From an uncultured Bacilli bacterium (GTDB taxonomy: Bacteria; Bacillota_I; Bacilli_A; RF39; UBA660), in NCBI GenBank assembly GCA_934168275.1, contig CAKPNA010000018.1:1-6344 (forward strand): a stretch of 6,344 bases of DNA, read 5' to 3'. Below, piece after piece: positions 1 to 6,126 of the stretch (position 1 is its first letter; each line of letters opens with the position of its first letter). The notes under the pieces were generated by a model. It saw only the letters and a list, made by a program, of their open reading frames with translations. It was not told where the DNA came from and ran no database searches. Made by a program: the position numbers and the translations under genes.

Positions 1-24
1 TCCTTTCGGAAATGTATTTTATCA
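1..24 (-). promoter_or_regulatory. Outward-facing extended -10 promoter and RBS for a gene beyond the left edge
   Basis: On the minus strand the bases read TGATAAAAT (16-24), an extended -10 of the TGn-TAAAAT kind, then about eight bases, then GAAAGGA (1-7), a good Shine-Dalgarno. A start codon would fall just outside the window. No convincing -35 lies 17 bases upstream, which is tolerable with an extended -10. The leader would be very short. This implies another minus-strand gene immediately left of the window. Confidence 0.5.
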
Positions 25-77
25 TATTTTTGTAGTCCCTCTTTTTTATTAATGTCTACTTTAAGGGATGCATTTCA
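2..77 (+). repeat. Left arm of 76-bp perfect terminal inverted repeat
   Basis: Bases 2-77 are the exact reverse complement of 6269-6344 (base k pairs with base 6346-k); the match breaks at 78. This arm lies just beyond the stop of the phosphodiester-glycosidase gene. Read on the minus strand it looks like a normal intergenic spacer ending in an extended -10 and a ribosome binding site, so this is probably the native copy. No transposase or recombinase is present to suggest a mobile-element end. Confidence 0.95.
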
Positions 78-95
78 GGTTAAAAACCTCTTTTT
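77..95 (+). terminator. Weak hairpin plus T-run downstream of the glycosidase gene
   Basis: AGGTT (77-81) pairs with AACCT (85-89) around a three-base loop, followed on the plus strand by CTTTTT. The stem is only five pairs. The T-run lies on the plus-strand side, so it would stop transcripts entering from the left rather than the minus-strand operon. It sits just beyond the stop codon at 97-99. A weak call. Confidence 0.25.
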
Positions 96-96
96 A

Positions 97-1200
97 TTAT
101 GGTATTAATCCCCAACCTGTAATGACGTATCTACCGTTTGTGCTTCTAGCTTCAGCAGGTGGTTTATTATATAATTTATCGTTAACAATAAGAGTAGCTG
201 ATTGTCCGCCATCAAGGTTAGCAGCATTATATGCACCATATTTTAGTAATGTATCAATCATTTCTTGTAGTGAAGCACCATTAATATAATTTCTGCCGTC
301 AACAACTAAGAAGAGTAGAACACCGTCTTTTCTTTGAGCAATTGCTACACGAGGTGCTTTACCCCATGGGTCTCCATATATTTCTAAGGCTTTTCCATTA
401 ACAATTAAGAAAGGACCAAATTCCATTGCATTTGTAACTCCGGCTTCAAGGGCTTCTTGACCGGTAGCATTTGGCATCAACATTAGTTTTCCTTCATCTG
501 TCATACCAACAATGTTGCCACGAATTGTTTTTGAATCACCATCTGACCATCTAATTACTGAGTTTTCAATAACATATCCCATTGGAATTCCTGAACCATA
601 TCCATAGTCAACAAAACCACCACCATTAATACATACAACGCCACCATATCTTTTACACATTGTGAATACTCTTTCACCATATTTTGTTCCAAGCACTTCT
701 TTAGATATTAATTTTACTTTTTCAGGATGGTAAATGGCTACGATATAGGCATCACTAGAGCCAACTTTAATATTTAATATTTTATATAAGTCATTGCCGT
801 CTTCTCTTGTTAATATGGCTTCATCATATTTATTATCATAACTATCTTTTTCAGATGTATCAATAACAATATCATCCATATTAACATTTTCATTAAATTC
901 TATGAAATAGTTTTTATTCATTATTTCTTGAACTTTAGCATCGCTATAGAAGACATTGGCTAGATAATGATGATCTTTAGTTTTCATGGCAGTTGTTACA
1001 TAGATATTTCTTAAATAATCCCATGGCCCATAAGTAATTACAAAGCCAGTGATAGCTAGTAGGTCCATAATAATACATATTATTGTTAGGGGATATATTT
1101 TACTTTTTTTCTTTTGTTTATTTTTGAGTTTCTTTTTCTTAGTTGTTTTTTGTTCTTTTATATTAACTTCTTCTGTTAATTCTTTACTTACTTTACTCAT
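97..1200 (-). CDS. Membrane-anchored phosphodiester glycosidase family protein (NAGPA/DUF2233)
   Basis: A 367-residue protein. Residues 1-35 are Lys-rich and presumably cytoplasmic, 36-58 form one membrane segment, and the rest should be extracellular. The C-terminal half carries the marks of the phosphodiester glycosidase family (the catalytic domain of the mammalian uncovering enzyme): INGGGF at 191-196, GPFLIVNGK at 262-270, PRVAIAQRKDG at 283-293, DGR at 301-303 and NLDGGQSATL at 328-337. Family members cleave sugar-1-phosphodiesters or act in exopolysaccharide metabolism; the substrate here cannot be read from sequence. Residues ~65-150 are lineage-specific with no motif I recognise. The ATG at 1200 follows GGAG inside the end of the upstream gene, five bases after its stop, so the two genes form a translationally tight operon. 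Family call strong; bacterial function uncertain. Confidence 0.85.
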   Translation of the reverse strand: MSKVSKELTEEVNIKEQKTTKKKKLKNKQKKKSKIYPLTIICIIMDLLAITGFVITYGPWDYLRNIYVTTAMKTKDHHYLANVFYSDAKVQEIMNKNYFIEFNENVNMDDIVIDTSEKDSYDNKYDEAILTREDGNDLYKILNIKVGSSDAYIVAIYHPEKVKLISKEVLGTKYGERVFTMCKRYGGVVCINGGGFVDYGYGSGIPMGYVIENSVIRWSDGDSKTIRGNIVGMTDEGKLMLMPNATGQEALEAGVTNAMEFGPFLIVNGKALEIYGDPWGKAPRVAIAQRKDGVLLFLVVDGRNYINGASLQEMIDTLLKYGAYNAANLDGGQSATLIVNDKLYNKPPAEARSTNGRYVITGWGLIP

Positions 1201-1205
1201 TATAT

Positions 1206-2555
1206 TTACTCCATTTCAAGGGGACTATCAATAGTTCCTTCTCCTTTAGTTAATAATTCTTTTTTTATAGTAATTGTTGGTAATACATAATTCTTTTCAT
1301 CAGATGATGTTGGATATATAGTACCATTATTACTTGCTAAGTAAATTAAACTTCCGTTTTTAGTGCTTCCTGTCATTAGGAAGTAATTTTTAAGTTCATT
1401 GTTTAATCTAATATTAGTAATATTTAATAGTCCAACATAGGCATCTTTTGTATCAGTTAAGGCTTCTTTATAGTTATAATTATTGTCTGCTCCATAATAT
1501 CCGTTAGCCCAATTATTTAATTCAATTTTGTCTTTATATGATAGACTATTTAAATAGGTATTGTTTAAGTAGTAGGCTAGGGTATTCCATTTGCTTGAGT
1601 TATAACTATATCCTTTATTAGTATATATTCTTTCTATAGCTTCGTTATTTAACTCTAGTAAGTTATTTGATACAAGGTTGATGGTGTCTTCATTAACTTG
1701 ATAAATACGCCATGTGTCTTCACCTAATTTTACGTAAGCACCAAACATACCTTTTTCACTTTCAAAAGTATATGGACTATTTAATGTACCATTACCACTT
1801 ACTATGTTTATGTTACCTTTAACAGTAATTACTGGTCGTAATCCAATTAAATCAGTACCATCAGAATATGATACTTTGTTAGTATCTGTAATATACCATA
1901 TTTTGTTAGTATCAGTCGTATTACTTAAATAGAACTTAGTATTGTTGTTAATAAAACTTGTTTCTGCTCCGGTATTTACGTAATCACTAGTAGACATTAA
2001 ACCTAAATACTTATCAGTGTATGTTGTCTTACATAATTGATTGGATAATTTATCAACAACATCAAGGCAAGTTTCATTTTTAAGTAAATATTTATCAGGA
2101 TTATTTAAATTGTATTCAAGAATACCGGTATTTTCTTCTTCTTCAGTAATATTTAGCCATTTATTTAAGTATGATTCTTTAAAGTTTACTTCTTCTTTAT
2201 AGGCTAGGCTGACAAGAGGATTTTCACTTATTAAGGTTACTGAGTTATCAGCATTTATTCTAATTATACGCCATAAGATATTTGAATATGTTACATAGTT
2301 ATTATCAACTTTATTTTTGAAGTAATGATTACCGCCAATATCAACAAAGTTTTCTTTATCATAATTAGTATTAAATATTACTTTATATAATGTGTTTACA
2401 TTTTCAACTTCTACTTTTTTATTTTTTATGTATAAGGATGTAAATCTTGCTCCATAGAATAGGACACAAGCACATATAAATCCTATACTTATTGTATTAA
2501 ATAGTTTTTGATAATCGATTTTTATTTTATGTTTAATTTGTTTATTATTTTTCAT
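1206..2555 (-). CDS. Membrane-anchored extracellular protein with two homologous modules (DUF6273-like)
   Basis: A 449-residue protein with a short basic N-terminus, one membrane segment (~19-43), and a Asn/Tyr/Thr-rich, probably extracellular remainder. It contains two related modules. Module 1 has WRIIRI at 95-100, YLGLMSTSDY at 183-192 and a closing PVITVKG...GNGTLNSPYTFE at 241-265. Module 2 has WRIYQV at 282-287, YVGLLNITNI at 373-382 and PTITIKK...GEGTIDSPLEME at 426-449. The pattern (W-R-I, then a sugar-lectin-like strand, then R/L-P-x-I-T and G-x-G-T-x-x-S-P) resembles the DUF6273 surface proteins of gut Firmicutes; that name is from memory of the family style. C163 and C175, both in module 1, could form a disulfide. 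No catalytic motif is visible. It begins at an ATG with AAGGTGG six bases upstream and its own promoter (2583-2611), and leads the operon with the glycosidase gene. Confidence 0.7.
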   Translation of the reverse strand: MKNNKQIKHKIKIDYQKLFNTISIGFICACVLFYGARFTSLYIKNKKVEVENVNTLYKVIFNTNYDKENFVDIGGNHYFKNKVDNNYVTYSNILWRIIRINADNSVTLISENPLVSLAYKEEVNFKESYLNKWLNITEEEENTGILEYNLNNPDKYLLKNETCLDVVDKLSNQLCKTTYTDKYLGLMSTSDYVNTGAETSFINNNTKFYLSNTTDTNKIWYITDTNKVSYSDGTDLIGLRPVITVKGNINIVSGNGTLNSPYTFESEKGMFGAYVKLGEDTWRIYQVNEDTINLVSNNLLELNNEAIERIYTNKGYSYNSSKWNTLAYYLNNTYLNSLSYKDKIELNNWANGYYGADNNYNYKEALTDTKDAYVGLLNITNIRLNNELKNYFLMTGSTKNGSLIYLASNNGTIYPTSSDEKNYVLPTITIKKELLTKGEGTIDSPLEME

Positions 2556-2582
2556 TTACTACCACCTTTTCTCTATTATGTT

Positions 2583-2611
2583 ATTATATCATATTTAATA
2601 TTAGTGGACAA
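2583..2611 (-). promoter_or_regulatory. SigA-type promoter of the surface protein-glycosidase operon
   Basis: On the minus strand: -35 TTGTCC (2606-2611), a 17-base spacer, -10 TATAAT (2583-2588). A TG one base before the -10 makes it an extended -10. The start codon at 2555 lies 27 bases downstream of the -10, with AAGGTGG in between. This is an excellent vegetative promoter by consensus and spacing. Its -35 is only six bases from the -35 of the divergent promoter. Confidence 0.8.
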
Positions 2612-2617
2612 TATATG

Positions 2618-2646
2618 TTGTTTAATTTGTCAAATTATTGTATAAT
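2618..2646 (+). promoter_or_regulatory. SigA-type promoter of the EIIB-like gene
   Basis: -35 TTGTTT (2618-2623), exactly 17 bases, -10 TATAAT (2641-2646). GAGGTGA at 2653-2659 is the ribosome binding site, six bases before the ATG at 2666. The leader is therefore only about 10-14 bases, leaving no room for an RNA regulator. It is back to back with the leftward promoter. Confidence 0.8.
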
Positions 2647-2665
2647 ATAATTGAGGTGAATAAAT

Positions 2666-2983
2666 ATGCATATACAAGTTTATCATGTAGTAATTGTAAT
2701 AGTGTTATTTATTATTGCTTGGGCAATAGCTAAGAGTAGTAAAAAAGATGTTAAGTTAGAGTTTAATAAATTGGTTGAATATTTAGGGGGAATGGATAAT
2801 ATTGTTGAGACAGAGGTTGAGATGTCTAGGTTTAAGGTTACTTTAAAAGATGTTAGTAAGGCTAATAAAGAGGGAATAATTAAACTAGGCGCTAAAGGGG
2901 TAGTAGAGATTGATGATCAACTTAAGATAATATTTGGTAGTGGTGCTAAACAATTAAAGAAATATATTGACCAATTAAAATAA
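2666..2983 (+). CDS. Membrane-tethered PTS EIIB-like domain protein lacking the phosphorylated Cys
   Basis: A 105-residue protein. Residues 6-22 are a membrane segment, followed by SSKK and a cytoplasmic domain (29-105) that follows the glucose-type PTS EIIB fold: LVEYLGGMDNI (36-46), a strand with SRFKVTLKD (54-62), then KLGAKGVVEIDDQLKIIFG (73-91) and a final helix. In EIIB proteins the motif is NI-x5-C-x-T-R-L-R, and the Cys accepts phosphate from EIIA. Here the Cys position is E52 (E-M-S-R-F-K), while the Arg (R55) and the surrounding glycines are kept. It therefore cannot phosphorylate sugar in the usual way, and no EIIC or EIIA gene is nearby. A sensing, scaffolding or structural role is inferred. 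It has its own promoter and terminator, so it is a single-gene transcript. Confidence 0.75.
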   Translation: MHIQVYHVVIVIVLFIIAWAIAKSSKKDVKLEFNKLVEYLGGMDNIVETEVEMSRFKVTLKDVSKANKEGIIKLGAKGVVEIDDQLKIIFGSGAKQLKKYIDQLK

Positions 2984-3004
2984 TTTTATATATTCGACAT
3001 AATT

Positions 3005-3028
3005 CGACAAAATATTTTGTCGTTTTTT
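3005..3028 (+). terminator. Rho-independent terminator of the EIIB-like gene
   Basis: CGACAAAAT (3005-3013) and ATTTTGTCG (3014-3022) are perfect reverse complements, followed directly by six T's (3023-3028). It begins 21 bases after the stop codon. Because the two arms abut, four bases or so must open to form the loop, leaving a stem of about seven pairs closed by CGAC/GTCG. An ATTCGACA direct repeat (2992-2999 and 3002-3009) precedes it. Confidence 0.85.
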
Positions 3029-3043
3029 GTTATATTATTTTAC

Positions 3044-3055
3044 GGTGATATAATG
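3044..3055 (+). promoter_or_regulatory. RBS and start region of the histidine kinase gene
   Basis: GGTGA (3044-3048) is the only Shine-Dalgarno-like sequence near the start of this frame. It is four bases from the ATG at 3053 and ten from the ATG at 3059. The frame is open back to a TTG at 3017, but that codon lies in the terminator hairpin and has no ribosome binding site. Confidence 0.6.
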
Positions 3056-4285
3056 AGTATGTTAGATGAAGTATTATTTAATGTTATTTTAGTGGTTTTT
3101 CCAATATTTGTTTATTTTTTTATTTATTGTTATTTAACTATTAATGAGAAGAGGGTATCAGACTTAATTTTATTGTTTACATTACTGTCTTCTTTGTATT
3201 TAGTGTTTAAATATAATAATTTTATTGTGGATAATAGGATATTATTACTTTGTAATATACCTATTGTTATTGCATACATTAAGAGAAAAGAAGTATTAGG
3301 GGTTATATTATCACTAATAATTGTTATTTATTTATTGTATAGTAAAAATGTTGGGGTAATATTAATTATTCATAAATATATTTTATATTGGGTAAATTAT
3401 TTAGTGTTTATTAAGAAATGTAAGAACTTTAATAAGTTTTTATTGTTTACAGCGGTTATTCAGGGTTTTTATTTAGCTTTTGAAGTTAGTTATTATCAGA
3501 CTAGTAATAATTATATAGATTTATTATATATATTCTTAATGGTATTTATTTTCTATTTATTAAGTTTTGCCGTATTATATTTATTTTCTTTAGGAGATAA
3601 GATTGTTGGTTTATATGGAGAAGTTAAGAATATGGCTATGGAGAGAGAAGTTAAAAATTCTTTATTTAAGTTAACACATGAAGTTAAGAATCCTATTGCA
3701 GTTTGTAAGGGATATTTGGATATGTTAGATGTTAATGATCCTGTTAAGTTAAATAAATATATTCCTATTATTAAAGAAGAAGTTAATAAGAGTATTAATA
3801 TTATGTCTGATTTTTTAGAATATAGTAAGATTAAGATAGATAAAGAGAGTATAGATATTAATTTGTTCTTAGATGATGTATATGATGAATATAGCTTATT
3901 ATTTAAAGATAATAATATAGAATTTAAATATGTAGCACATGATGATGAAAGATATGTTATGGGAGATTATAATCGTCTTAGACAAGTATTTTTAAATATA
4001 ATTAAGAATAGTATTGAAGCTATTGGTAGAGATGGTTTAATTACTTTAGGTAGTTATATTAAAGATAAGAAGATATATATTTATGTTGAAGATAATGGTT
4101 GTGGCATGGATAGTGATACTTTAAATAAAATTAAGGATATGTTTTATACAACTAAAAGAAATGGGACGGGAATTGGTGTTAGTTTATCTAATGAGATAGT
4201 TAAAGCTCATAATGGAGAACTTATTTATGAATCGACATTAGGTAAGGGAACTAAGACTTTGGTAGTACTTCCTTTACAAGAATAA
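3053..4285 (+). CDS. Polytopic membrane sensor histidine kinase (sporulation-kinase-like core)
   Basis: A 410-residue protein if started at the ATG at 3053; the ATG at 3059 is equally possible. About seven hydrophobic segments fill residues ~8-180, with no large extracellular loop, suggesting the membrane itself or a small ligand is sensed. A short helical linker leads to the kinase core. The H-box THEVKNPIAV has the phospho-accepting H209. The N-box NIIKNSIEA includes N315 and N319. The G1 box DNGCG is at 347-351, the F-box FYTTK at 364-368 and the G2 box GTGIG at 371-375. All catalytic motifs are intact, so it should autophosphorylate. The H-box and F-box resemble the Bacillus KinB/sporulation-kinase type. 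No response regulator is adjacent, so its partner is elsewhere. The Smr gene follows after 35 bases with no terminator, so they are probably co-transcribed. I find no clear promoter between the preceding terminator and the start. Confidence 0.88.
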   Translation: MSMLDEVLFNVILVVFPIFVYFFIYCYLTINEKRVSDLILLFTLLSSLYLVFKYNNFIVDNRILLLCNIPIVIAYIKRKEVLGVILSLIIVIYLLYSKNVGVILIIHKYILYWVNYLVFIKKCKNFNKFLLFTAVIQGFYLAFEVSYYQTSNNYIDLLYIFLMVFIFYLLSFAVLYLFSLGDKIVGLYGEVKNMAMEREVKNSLFKLTHEVKNPIAVCKGYLDMLDVNDPVKLNKYIPIIKEEVNKSINIMSDFLEYSKIKIDKESIDINLFLDDVYDEYSLLFKDNNIEFKYVAHDDERYVMGDYNRLRQVFLNIIKNSIEAIGRDGLITLGSYIKDKKIYIYVEDNGCGMDSDTLNKIKDMFYTTKRNGTGIGVSLSNEIVKAHNGELIYESTLGKGTKTLVVLPLQE

Positions 4286-4320
4286 ATATTTTATATATAA
4301 TTAGTTGTGGAAGTGATGTT

Positions 4321-4584
4321 ATGATTGATGATATATTTTTAAGTAGGTATCCTTCAATTGATTTACATGGGGAGATTGGCGATATTGCTAAGGTTAGAGT
4401 TAAAGATTTTATTGAAGAGAATATTATATTAGGAAATGATACAATTATAGTTATTCATGGTATAGGTGAAGGTATTGTTAAAAATAGTATTTATGAGATG
4501 CTTAAGGTTAATAGAGATGTTATTAGTTATAATACGGATGTATTTAATAAAGGATGTACAATAGTTAAACTTAAGTTAAAATAA
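4321..4584 (+). CDS. Free-standing Smr-domain protein
   Basis: An 87-residue protein that is almost entirely an Smr domain, the C-terminal nuclease/nucleic-acid-binding module of MutS2. It shows the DLHG motif at 14-17, a helix at 22-36, the HGxGxG motif as HGIGEG at 46-51, and the closing GCTIVKLKL at 78-86. The usual Lys of HGKG is Ile48 here. DLHG and HGxG are both kept, so nucleic-acid binding or nicking is possible, but activity cannot be judged. Small Smr proteins act on branched DNA or on mRNA and stalled or collided ribosomes in some bacteria; which applies here is unknown. The start ATG follows GGAAG (4309-4313) by seven bases. It is probably co-transcribed with the kinase gene. Confidence 0.85.
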   Translation: MIDDIFLSRYPSIDLHGEIGDIAKVRVKDFIEENIILGNDTIIVIHGIGEGIVKNSIYEMLKVNRDVISYNTDVFNKGCTIVKLKLK

Positions 4585-4618
4585 AAGATACCTATTTAAA
4601 GATATTAAATGGGTATCT
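4578..4618 (-). terminator. Terminator between convergent genes, overlapping the pseudouridine synthase 3' end
   Basis: AGATACCTATTTAA (4586-4599) pairs with TTAAATGGGTATCT (4605-4618): 14 pairs with one G-U wobble and a five-base loop. On the minus strand it is followed by TTTTATTTT (4586 down to 4578). It therefore terminates the pseudouridine synthase transcript. The stem contains that gene's last codons and its TAG stop (4592-4594). The plus-strand side has no T-run, so it is a poor terminator for the kinase-Smr transcript, although no other is seen. Confidence 0.8.
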
Positions 4619-5263
4619 ATTGGGTAATGGTAATGTATAGGTTAATAATTCTTTAGTTGTTGGATGTGGGAAGGTAATACTTTGGGCGAATAATGCTATT
4701 TGAGTATTATTTTTTTCTTTAATGTTATATTTTTGGTCTCCTACTAGAGGATTATTTCTTGAAGCAAATTGGACTCTTATTTGATGAGATCTACCGGTTA
4801 GTAAGTTTATTTTTACTAGATTAAGATTATCTTTTTTAGCAACTAAATTATAAGTTAGAATAGATAGTTTTCCTTCTTTAGAATTAGTTACATATGACAT
4901 ATTATTTTTAGGATTTTTTTTTAAGTAATCAACTAGTTTATCTTCTTTTTTTAAATTACCTGTAACTACTGCATAGTATGTTTTATGAAAGTCGTTAGTA
5001 GTGATACTTTTGGATAATCTAGAGGCAGCTTTACTTGTTTTGGCAAAGACCATGACTCCACCAACAGGACGATCTAGGCGGTGAACTAGTCCTAAATAAA
5101 CATTACCAGGTTTGTTATATTTTTCTTTTAAGTATTTTTTTAGTATTGTTAATAGGTCAATATCTTTTGTTGAATCTTCTTGGACAGGAATATTTATGGG
5201 TTTTTCAACAACTAAGATATGGTTATCTTCATAAATAATATTAATTTTGGGATACTTTTCCAT
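4592..5263 (-). CDS. RluA-family pseudouridine synthase
   Basis: A 223-residue enzyme that isomerises uridine to pseudouridine in rRNA or tRNA. From the ATG at 5263, the sequence opens directly into the catalytic domain (INIIYEDNHILVVEKP, 7-22) with no S4 RNA-binding domain. The signature HRLDRPVGGVMVFAK (61-75) carries the catalytic Asp, D64. The conserved LLTGRSHQIRVQ is at 154-165, and LVGDQKY follows. The frame extends to a GTG at 5272 (three more codons), but that has no ribosome binding site; ATG is preferred with weak GTGG upstream. Either way the start lies inside the 3' end of the methyltransferase gene, overlapping by 23 bases in a different frame, so translation is probably coupled. 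The target uridine cannot be assigned. The stop lies inside a terminator hairpin. Confidence 0.92.
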   Translation of the reverse strand: MEKYPKINIIYEDNHILVVEKPINIPVQEDSTKDIDLLTILKKYLKEKYNKPGNVYLGLVHRLDRPVGGVMVFAKTSKAASRLSKSITTNDFHKTYYAVVTGNLKKEDKLVDYLKKNPKNNMSYVTNSKEGKLSILTYNLVAKKDNLNLVKINLLTGRSHQIRVQFASRNNPLVGDQKYNIKEKNNTQIALFAQSITFPHPTTKELLTYTLPLPNRYPFNIFK

Positions 5264-6101
5264 ATATACCACATGGTAGGACTAAATTATTTTCAGTTAT
5301 AGGTAGTCCTATTTCTCCTGTTATTATTTGACTATTTGGGAATGTTTGTTTTAGAATATTATTTAGTGATGTTGGAGATATTCCGGCTGTATAAGAGTTA
5401 ATTAGTAGAAAAGAGTAGTTTTCATCAAGAATATCTTTAGCTTTATCGAGTAATTCTTGGAGGTTATCTTCTAAACGCCATACTTCTTTATTAGGCCCTC
5501 TTCCATAACTTGGTGGGTCCATAATAATACCATGATATGTTCTTCCTCTTCTTTTTTCCTTTTCTAAGAATTTTATAACATCGTCCACTATAAATCTTAT
5601 TTTATTATTTTCTAGATGAGATAGTTTCATGTTTTCTTTAGCCCAGTCAACCATTCCTTTAGAGGCATCAACATGAACTACTTCGTCTGCTCCGGCATGT
5701 GAGGCAACCATTGTAGCACATCCGGTATAAGCAAATAGATTTAATATTCTTATTTCTTTTTCTTGACATGATTTAATTTTTTCTGTTATATAATCCCAAT
5801 TAGTAGCTTGTTCAGGAAATATTCCGGTATGTTTAAAGTTAGTAGGGGATACTTTGAATGTTAAATCACGATATTTAATAGTCCAATATTCCGGTAATTT
5901 TTTCTTGAATTTCCAATAACCACCACCTTTTGTTGAACGATGGTAGTAGCCATCCCAAGTATTCCAAATAGGGTTATTGGTTTTATTCCATATTATTTGT
6001 GGATCAGGTCTATTTAAAATAATATTACCAAATCTTTCTAATTTCATACCATTACCGGTTGCTAATATTTCATAGTCTGTCCATTTATCACTTAAGTTCA
6101 T
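5241..6101 (-). CDS. Class I SAM-dependent rRNA methyltransferase (COG1092, RlmI-like)
   Basis: A 286-residue methyltransferase. Residues ~8-40 (YEILATGNGMKLERFG, then NRPDPQIIW) are the conserved N-terminal segment of this shorter COG1092 subfamily. FKVSPTNFKHTGIFPEQ (82-98) leads into the Rossmann domain. Motif I is LNLFAYTG at 120-127, the SAM-ribose acidic residue is D145 in VVHVDAS, and the catalytic-type motif DPPSYGRGP is at 195-203. RlmI relatives are 23S rRNA m5C methyltransferases of ~390-400 residues with an N-terminal PUA domain, which is missing here, so the exact target is open. The ATG at 6101 has an ideal ribosome binding site (AAGGAGG). It is the first gene of an operon with the overlapping pseudouridine synthase, and has its own promoter at 6127-6155. 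Confidence 0.88.
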   Translation of the reverse strand: MNLSDKWTDYEILATGNGMKLERFGNIILNRPDPQIIWNKTNNPIWNTWDGYYHRSTKGGGYWKFKKKLPEYWTIKYRDLTFKVSPTNFKHTGIFPEQATNWDYITEKIKSCQEKEIRILNLFAYTGCATMVASHAGADEVVHVDASKGMVDWAKENMKLSHLENNKIRFIVDDVIKFLEKEKRRGRTYHGIIMDPPSYGRGPNKEVWRLEDNLQELLDKAKDILDENYSFLLINSYTAGISPTSLNNILKQTFPNSQIITGEIGLPITENNLVLPCGIYGKVSQN

Positions 6102-6107
6102 AATAGT

Positions 6108-6114
6108 CCTCCTT
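6108..6114 (-). promoter_or_regulatory. Consensus Shine-Dalgarno of the methyltransferase gene
   Basis: AAGGAGG on the minus strand, six bases before the ATG. It is the strongest ribosome binding site in the window and fixes the start codon. Confidence 0.85.
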
Positions 6115-6126
6115 GTCTTTATGTTT

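Noticed and set aside
68..289. Plus-strand open frame of 73 codons starting in the left repeat
   Set aside because: It is antisense to the well-supported glycosidase gene, which has a clear family match and RBS. The peptide shows no family features.
1049..1234. Hydrophobic plus-strand open frame of 61 codons
   Set aside because: It is the complement of the Lys-rich N-terminus and membrane helix of the glycosidase protein. Poly-Lys codons read as Phe/Leu on the other strand, so the apparent membrane protein is an artefact.
2627..2632. TTGTCA as the -35 of the EIIB-like gene
   Set aside because: It looks like a good -35 but lies only eight bases from TATAAT. TTGTTT at 2618-2623 has the correct 17-base spacing.
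3017..3019. TTG as the start codon of the histidine kinase
   Set aside because: It lies inside the terminator hairpin and has no Shine-Dalgarno; GGTGA at 3044-3048 points to the ATGs at 3053 or 3059.
97..6101. Use of the Mycoplasma code (TGA as Trp), suggested by the low GC and the lack of TGA stops
   Set aside because: All genes read through cleanly with TGG for Trp, and I see no in-frame TGA that would need reassignment. Eight stop codons are too few to infer anything from the missing TGA.
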